In this document: positions 59,397-64,000 of the stretch, in pieces
Position numbering within the stretch: position 1 is the first letter of the stretch
Layout: each line of letters opens with the position of its first letter
From: an uncultured Acholeplasmatales bacterium
Lineage (GTDB): Bacteria; Bacillota_I; Bacilli_A; Acholeplasmatales; Anaeroplasmataceae
Reading direction: 5' to 3'
Assembly (NCBI GenBank): GCA_944323055.1
Contig: CALUQZ010000004.1
Location: forward strand, 41,190-105,189
Length of the DNA stretch: 64,000 bases
Program-made: the position numbers and the translations under genes
Notes under the pieces: generated by a model
Database searches by the model: none
Seen by the model: the letters and a program-made list of their open reading frames with translations, nothing else
What the model was told of the DNA's origin: nothing

Positions 59397-61967
59397 TTAC
59401 ATATCATATTTTGCAATTAGACTTGCAGGACTTCTTCTTAAATTTAGTAAAATAGGAATAATTCCAATAACAAAGTTTATAATTACCATAATTCCAAGGC
59501 CTAACAAAACTGATAGACCATATATTGGAATTAATATCTCGCCTACCATCATAAGGGCTAGCTTATTTAAAATGTTAATTACAAGGTAAGTAATAGCATA
59601 CCCTATTAAGGAAGTAAAAATTGTTAAAACAAAGATATCTATAATATATTTTTTAATAAACAAATCTTTTTTTGCCCCTAAACAACGATAAACAGCTATA
59701 TCATATTGTTCAGACAATACTTTAGACCTCATTATGAAGTAAATAAACACTACATATATAGCAATTAAAATCGCTGAAACTAAGCCATAAATCATAATAT
59801 CATTTCTATTTATTTCCATCATTTCATCATACTCAAAATCATATATTTTCTCTGCATAATATGATGGATGTTTTTCGGCTAAATATTGTTCAACAGCTAA
59901 AATATCCTCCGTTTCAAAGCCTAAATCAACATTAAAACAATAACTTAAGATTAAACATGTTTTGTCAATTAAAATACGATTAAAAGAATCCTCATAATTA
60001 GAAGCATATAGTCCTGAAACTTTCCAATAATTACGAGAGCCTGAAACTTTAACAGATTGACCAACTCTATAGCCTGAATTTACAGGTGCTAAACAAGAAT
60101 TTTCATCCGTTATATCTGTACCCTCAACTATTTTATAATCAACTACACTTTTTAAATATACCCCATTTTTATCTAAATAATCTCTTGCTTTATTTAAAAG
60201 ACTAACATATTGGCGTTCTACAAAAACAGTGGCCAAATTGTATAGTGGGTCTAAATCCTCCACTTGTATTATTTTAGTGGCAATCATTCTTTCACCAACG
60301 TATGTACCTAATGTAAATTTAGAACCTTCTAAAATATAACAAGGTATCAAATCAGTATCCGGATAAACACTTTCAACTTCTTCGTAAGTATAATCCTCAA
60401 TAGGTAATATATTATAATAGTAAGTAGCTACTACACTATTAGATTTAGTTATAAAATTAGATATAATTCTATCAACGACAAAAATTTCTTTACCAGATTC
60501 ACTTGCAATACCTGAAATAACACCTGTATAAGCATAGCCAGAAGCCGCAATATTTATGGTTTTACCAATAATTTCATTCCATTCTAGCTTTGGATACATA
60601 ATTTGGGCTAAGCCCTTGCTAATTACTAAATCATCGCGAGTTCCAGCTAATAATTCATTTTCTTCAAGATCACTCATAAAAGCTAAATTTGTTTCATAGG
60701 CTTCTCTATTAGTAACAATATTGTACGTTCCATTTCGATCATAATCTTGGACTGTACCAGTCAAATAATTAGTATATTTAGTAACCCTAGGAATACTATC
60801 ATAATTGCTAAACTTTTTAAAAGTATCCTCTTTGTTAGAGTAAATTGAATATGAATTATCTAAATAAATAAAATCACTTTTATCAATATAAATAGCACTA
60901 TAAAAGTTTGCTATACAAATGGCTAAAATAATCCCTAGCATAAAGAAGAAAAAATTATATACTTTAAACTTTAAACTATTAGGCTTAAAAAAGTTAATTA
61001 AGGCTTGTTTAAAATTTACTATACTTTGGCGTTTTTTTACATTGTTATACCATGAAGAGTCATAGTCAGTATGACTCATTTTGTCAAAATCAAACTCTTC
61101 ACGTTCTTCTTTTACATTATTGATATTAATAACATTTAATTCTTTATCAGAAGCAATAAAAATACGACCATCTTTGAAGATTAGTTTTAAATTAATAGGC
61201 CTATTATCTCCATATATTTCTAAACTAATTTGATTAGCATCTATAGTGTTTTTAGAAAAATCCTCTAAATAAATTATATCATCTTGATAATCCTTCAAAT
61301 GATGTGTGCTTACATCAAGTTGATTATCAGAAATTTTTCCATCAACAATTCCGACAATACTATCACTATATAAATTTGCCATTTCCTTATTATGAGTTAC
61401 TAAAACAACTAAAGTCGTCTTACTAATTTTCTTTAAAATATTCATTATCTCAATAGTATTTTTTCTATCTAGATTTCCGGTAGGCTCATCAGCTAATAAT
61501 ACTTTTGTTTCTTTTATCAAAGCTCGCGCAATACTAATTCTTTGTTGTTGACCACCCGATAAATTTTTAGCCAATTTCTTACGCATTTTAAACATACCTA
61601 CTTGATTTAACACGTAGGTAATCCGTTTATCTACTTCTTCTTTATCAGTTATTCCAATAATTTTCAAACAAATAGCTAAATTATCATAAACTGTTAGATT
61701 TTCAAAGAGTAAATAATTTTGAAAAATAATACCTATGCCATCTTGACGATAAATATCTAACTGATGACTATTATATTTAACTCCGTTATAAAACACTTCT
61801 CCATCATATTTATCTAAACCGCCTAAAATATGTAAAAGAGTGGTCTTACCACTACCTGATTCACCTACTATACTTATTAGACCAACGTCAGGCAAAGTTA
61901 AATTAATATCGTTTAAAACACTTACTTTTTTGTCATAAGTCTTATTGATATGTTTTAATTCTATCAT
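59397..61967 (-). CDS. ABC transporter, ATPase fused to FtsX-type permease
   Basis: 856 residues. ATPase at about 1-220: Walker A GESGSGKTT, signature LSGGQQQRISIARAL, Walker B LLADEPTGNLD, H-loop VTHNKEM. A poorly conserved linker (220-310) leads to a first helix near 335, a large extracytoplasmic domain (360-700) and three C-terminal helices of the FtsX/MacB type. Such proteins export lipoproteins, peptides or toxins, or drive wall hydrolases. It starts 2 bases after the preceding ABC gene, and the two probably form a heterodimer. Confidence 0.85.
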   Translation of the reverse strand: MIELKHINKTYDKKVSVLNDINLTLPDVGLISIVGESGSGKTTLLHILGGLDKYDGEVFYNGVKYNSHQLDIYRQDGIGIIFQNYLLFENLTVYDNLAICLKIIGITDKEEVDKRITYVLNQVGMFKMRKKLAKNLSGGQQQRISIARALIKETKVLLADEPTGNLDRKNTIEIMNILKKISKTTLVVLVTHNKEMANLYSDSIVGIVDGKISDNQLDVSTHHLKDYQDDIIYLEDFSKNTIDANQISLEIYGDNRPINLKLIFKDGRIFIASDKELNVININNVKEEREEFDFDKMSHTDYDSSWYNNVKKRQSIVNFKQALINFFKPNSLKFKVYNFFFFMLGIILAICIANFYSAIYIDKSDFIYLDNSYSIYSNKEDTFKKFSNYDSIPRVTKYTNYLTGTVQDYDRNGTYNIVTNREAYETNLAFMSDLEENELLAGTRDDLVISKGLAQIMYPKLEWNEIIGKTINIAASGYAYTGVISGIASESGKEIFVVDRIISNFITKSNSVVATYYYNILPIEDYTYEEVESVYPDTDLIPCYILEGSKFTLGTYVGERMIATKIIQVEDLDPLYNLATVFVERQYVSLLNKARDYLDKNGVYLKSVVDYKIVEGTDITDENSCLAPVNSGYRVGQSVKVSGSRNYWKVSGLYASNYEDSFNRILIDKTCLILSYCFNVDLGFETEDILAVEQYLAEKHPSYYAEKIYDFEYDEMMEINRNDIMIYGLVSAILIAIYVVFIYFIMRSKVLSEQYDIAVYRCLGAKKDLFIKKYIIDIFVLTIFTSLIGYAITYLVINILNKLALMMVGEILIPIYGLSVLLGLGIMVIINFVIGIIPILLNLRRSPASLIAKYDM

Positions 61968-61969
61968 AA

Positions 61970-64000
61970 TTAAACCTCCTTAAACATAATGGCAGTTGTC
62001 TTCTTATATAACCTTTTATTCATTCTTAAAGCTAAGAATAAACTAAATAGAATCATTATTACAAAGAAGATGATTACAATATAACTATCCATAGTTGTAT
62101 AAAGACTTATATTGAAAATAGCTCCGAAAATAATACATATTAAAAAAGTCAAAATACTAGATATAATAGAAATACTAAACGTCTCAATTAAAAGAATTTT
62201 ATGCATACTACCTTTATCTATACCAATACTTCGCATTATCATAAACTCTTTAAATTTTGAAGTATAAATAGTTCTAATAATTAAATATGAAATAATGTAA
62301 ATAAAAATAACTGGCACTAAACCAATTAAAGTTAATACCAAAAGTTTTAAGACAAGTTCAGCATCAACCTTAGTGTTACCATAAGGATAGTAGGCAGTAT
62401 AGCCAAGTTTTTCTAAACTTTTAGCTACTTGTCTATAATTATCGGCCTTGATACCTACCTCAAATATAGTAATTGAAGAAAAATCAAAATCATAAGGGAA
62501 ATACAAAACTGGATATGAATACTGACCATAGGCAATATCATATTCAAGATCAATTTGGTAAATTCCTTCTATGTTAATTAAAAATTCTCCTGGTTCTACA
62601 AATTCAGCCGGTAAATATAGGGTAGGTTTATCAATACTAGATAAAAACGAAATACTAATAGGTTTGTCATAATACTTAGGTAGCGAACAATCTAAAAGAG
62701 AAGCTATTTGCATCCTAATAATAGCTAAAGAATAATCTACACATGTATATACGATTGGCTTATTGACAAACTTAGAATTGCAAACTCCTACAATATCTAA
62801 ATCAAACTTATAAGAACCCTCTGGCCCTGAATATGTACCCAAAGAAACCTGTTTCCCAATAATATAAGAATTACTAATAGCATTATATTCAGTCGGATAA
62901 ATGACTAAACATTCATTATCTTCCTTTGGCAATTCTCCCACCAAATTTAAGTATTCTGGTAACAAAGATGAATATTTGAAAGAATACAAGACGGAACTAG
63001 GAAAAGATAATTTACTAATACAATTAAGTGGGGTATATTCTATACCTTCAATATTGGCAAAATCATCAACATTTACTAGTGTATTATCTTGCTTTTTAAC
63101 AATTATATAATTTTTATCATACATTACAACATTATCAGTCGTAGTAGGTTGATTATTAAGATAGGAATAATAAATGCTTTGAAATAGAGAAATAATACTA
63201 AAACACATCACAAACATAATCATAAAGATAAACAAAGTTTTATGAGGTGTAGCTAAAATATTATTCTTAGTAAAGTATAATATCTTTTTTAAACTAACCT
63301 TTTGTCTCGTTAAAGTCATTGGCTTAGCCTCATCATTAGCTACCTGTTTAATCACTTTATCTTCTATTATTTTTCCATCTACTAAAGTTACTTTTCTAGT
63401 AACTATATCTTTTACTTCTTCATAGTTATGTGTAACAATTAATACTAATTTATCTTTGGCTACTTCTTTTATTAATTCTATTATCTCTTTTGAAGTTTGA
63501 CTATCTAAATTTCCTGTTGGTTCATCACAAGCTAATATTTCAGGGTCACTCGCTAAGGCTCTAGCTATTACTACTCTTTGCTTTTCCCCACCTGATAGTT
63601 TGGTTCCTTTATGTTTTACTCTATCCTTTAATCCTACTTTAGTTATTAATTCTAAGGCCCTCTCTTTAGCCTCTTTATGACTCATTCCTTTTAATAACAA
63701 AGGAAACATGACATTTTGCAAAACCGTATAACTGTCAATTATATTGTAATTTTGATAAATAAAACCTACATAATTATTTCTAAAATTATCCTGATCAGCT
63801 AAGTCAAAATAAGAGGTTTCATTGCCATTAAAGTATATTTCACCTTCATCATAGCCATCATTTGCACAAATTATATTTAGTAGCGTTGATTTTCCCGAAC
63901 CTGATTCACCAGTAATCGCTACTATATCACCACGATTAAACTCTAAATTGATATGTTCTAAGGCTACTGTTACAATACCATTAGAATTATAATATTTAGA
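61970..64000 (-). CDS. ABC transporter, ATPase fused to FtsX-type permease (5' end outside window)
   Basis: The frame stays open to the window edge at 64000, so the ATG at 63721 is internal: the Walker A GESGSGKST and the segment SKYYNSNGIVTVALEHINLE lie upstream of it. About 676 residues are visible: ATPase with LSGGEKQRVVIARALASDPE and CDEPTGNLD, a helix near residue 265, an extracytoplasmic domain and three C-terminal helices. It is a paralogue of the next gene and is coupled to it (2-base gap). Likely one half of a MacB/FtsX-type heterodimer; substrate unknown. Confidence 0.85.
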   Translation of the reverse strand, partial: SKYYNSNGIVTVALEHINLEFNRGDIVAITGESGSGKSTLLNIICANDGYDEGEIYFNGNETSYFDLADQDNFRNNYVGFIYQNYNIIDSYTVLQNVMFPLLLKGMSHKEAKERALELITKVGLKDRVKHKGTKLSGGEKQRVVIARALASDPEILACDEPTGNLDSQTSKEIIELIKEVAKDKLVLIVTHNYEEVKDIVTRKVTLVDGKIIEDKVIKQVANDEAKPMTLTRQKVSLKKILYFTKNNILATPHKTLFIFMIMFVMCFSIISLFQSIYYSYLNNQPTTTDNVVMYDKNYIIVKKQDNTLVNVDDFANIEGIEYTPLNCISKLSFPSSVLYSFKYSSLLPEYLNLVGELPKEDNECLVIYPTEYNAISNSYIIGKQVSLGTYSGPEGSYKFDLDIVGVCNSKFVNKPIVYTCVDYSLAIIRMQIASLLDCSLPKYYDKPISISFLSSIDKPTLYLPAEFVEPGEFLINIEGIYQIDLEYDIAYGQYSYPVLYFPYDFDFSSITIFEVGIKADNYRQVAKSLEKLGYTAYYPYGNTKVDAELVLKLLVLTLIGLVPVIFIYIISYLIIRTIYTSKFKEFMIMRSIGIDKGSMHKILLIETFSISIISSILTFLICIIFGAIFNISLYTTMDSYIVIIFFVIMILFSLFLALRMNKRLYKKTTAIMFKEV

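Noticed and set aside
61970..63721. ABC gene starting at the ATG at 63721
   Set aside because: The frame stays open to 64000 and the Walker A motif lies upstream, so that ATG is internal.
1..64000. Mycoplasma code with TGA as Trp
   Set aside because: TGA ends several intact genes at the expected length, Trp is TGG throughout, and the T-box specifier is TGG.

Overview
The window is AT-rich and tightly packed, and nearly all genes lie on the minus strand. Several genes end in TGA (for example the EF-G-like gene at 9478-9480 and the DUF58 gene at 37582-37584), and Trp is encoded by TGG, so the standard bacterial code applies rather than the Mycoplasma code. Low GC, strong AGGAGG-type ribosome sites, a tryptophan T-box, Spx, CYTH and NAD kinase neighbours in a Bacillus-like set, cre-like CcpA sites and an HPr with the Ser46 region all point to Bacillota, class Bacilli. 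BspA-type leucine-rich repeats, many large lipoproteins and enlarged Opp proteins suggest a host- or gut-associated relative of the Erysipelotrichales/RF39/Acholeplasma side of the class. The exact lineage is inference.

Layout. 1-2020: a DUF2089 regulator, a DUF4097 protein and the start of an ABC exporter, behind a promoter carrying four phased copies of a 10-bp motif. 2192-4413: the glycolytic operon pgk, an HPr-like gene, tpiA. 4526-7332: a sugar-importer type ATPase (UgpC/MsmX), a lipoprotein, a PucR-type HTH protein and a small membrane protein. 7426-10613 (+ strand): an EF-G-like GTPase, a coupled esterase-like protein and a membrane protein.

10667-50871 is the dominant feature: about 40 kb with two long minus-strand transcription units, each behind a good sigma-A type promoter. 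The upstream unit (promoter 50905-50932, genes 50871 down to 31664) encodes a giant TlpA-like redoxin lipoprotein, a membrane protein with a C-terminal CxxC tail, a polyferredoxin-thioredoxin fusion, two Big_3-type lipoproteins, a membrane protein, a MoxR/DUF58/BatA/VWA set and another lipoprotein. The downstream unit (promoter 31522-31550, genes 31485 down to 10667) encodes three repeat-rich lipoproteins, OppABCDF, a small membrane protein, a 2498-residue lipoprotein subtilase with a BspA-type repeat region, and a small lipoprotein. Paralogous lipoproteins occur in both units. I infer a cell-surface programme: surface proteolysis feeding an oligopeptide importer, plus extracytoplasmic redox and MoxR/VWA functions possibly serving the surface proteins.

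51391-64000: a small membrane ORF, ppk and ppx, gapA with a cre-like site, NAD kinase, a CYTH protein, spx, T-box-controlled trpS, and two coupled FtsX-type ABC transporter genes, the last cut by the window end. No rRNA, tRNA, CRISPR, transposase or phage gene was seen.
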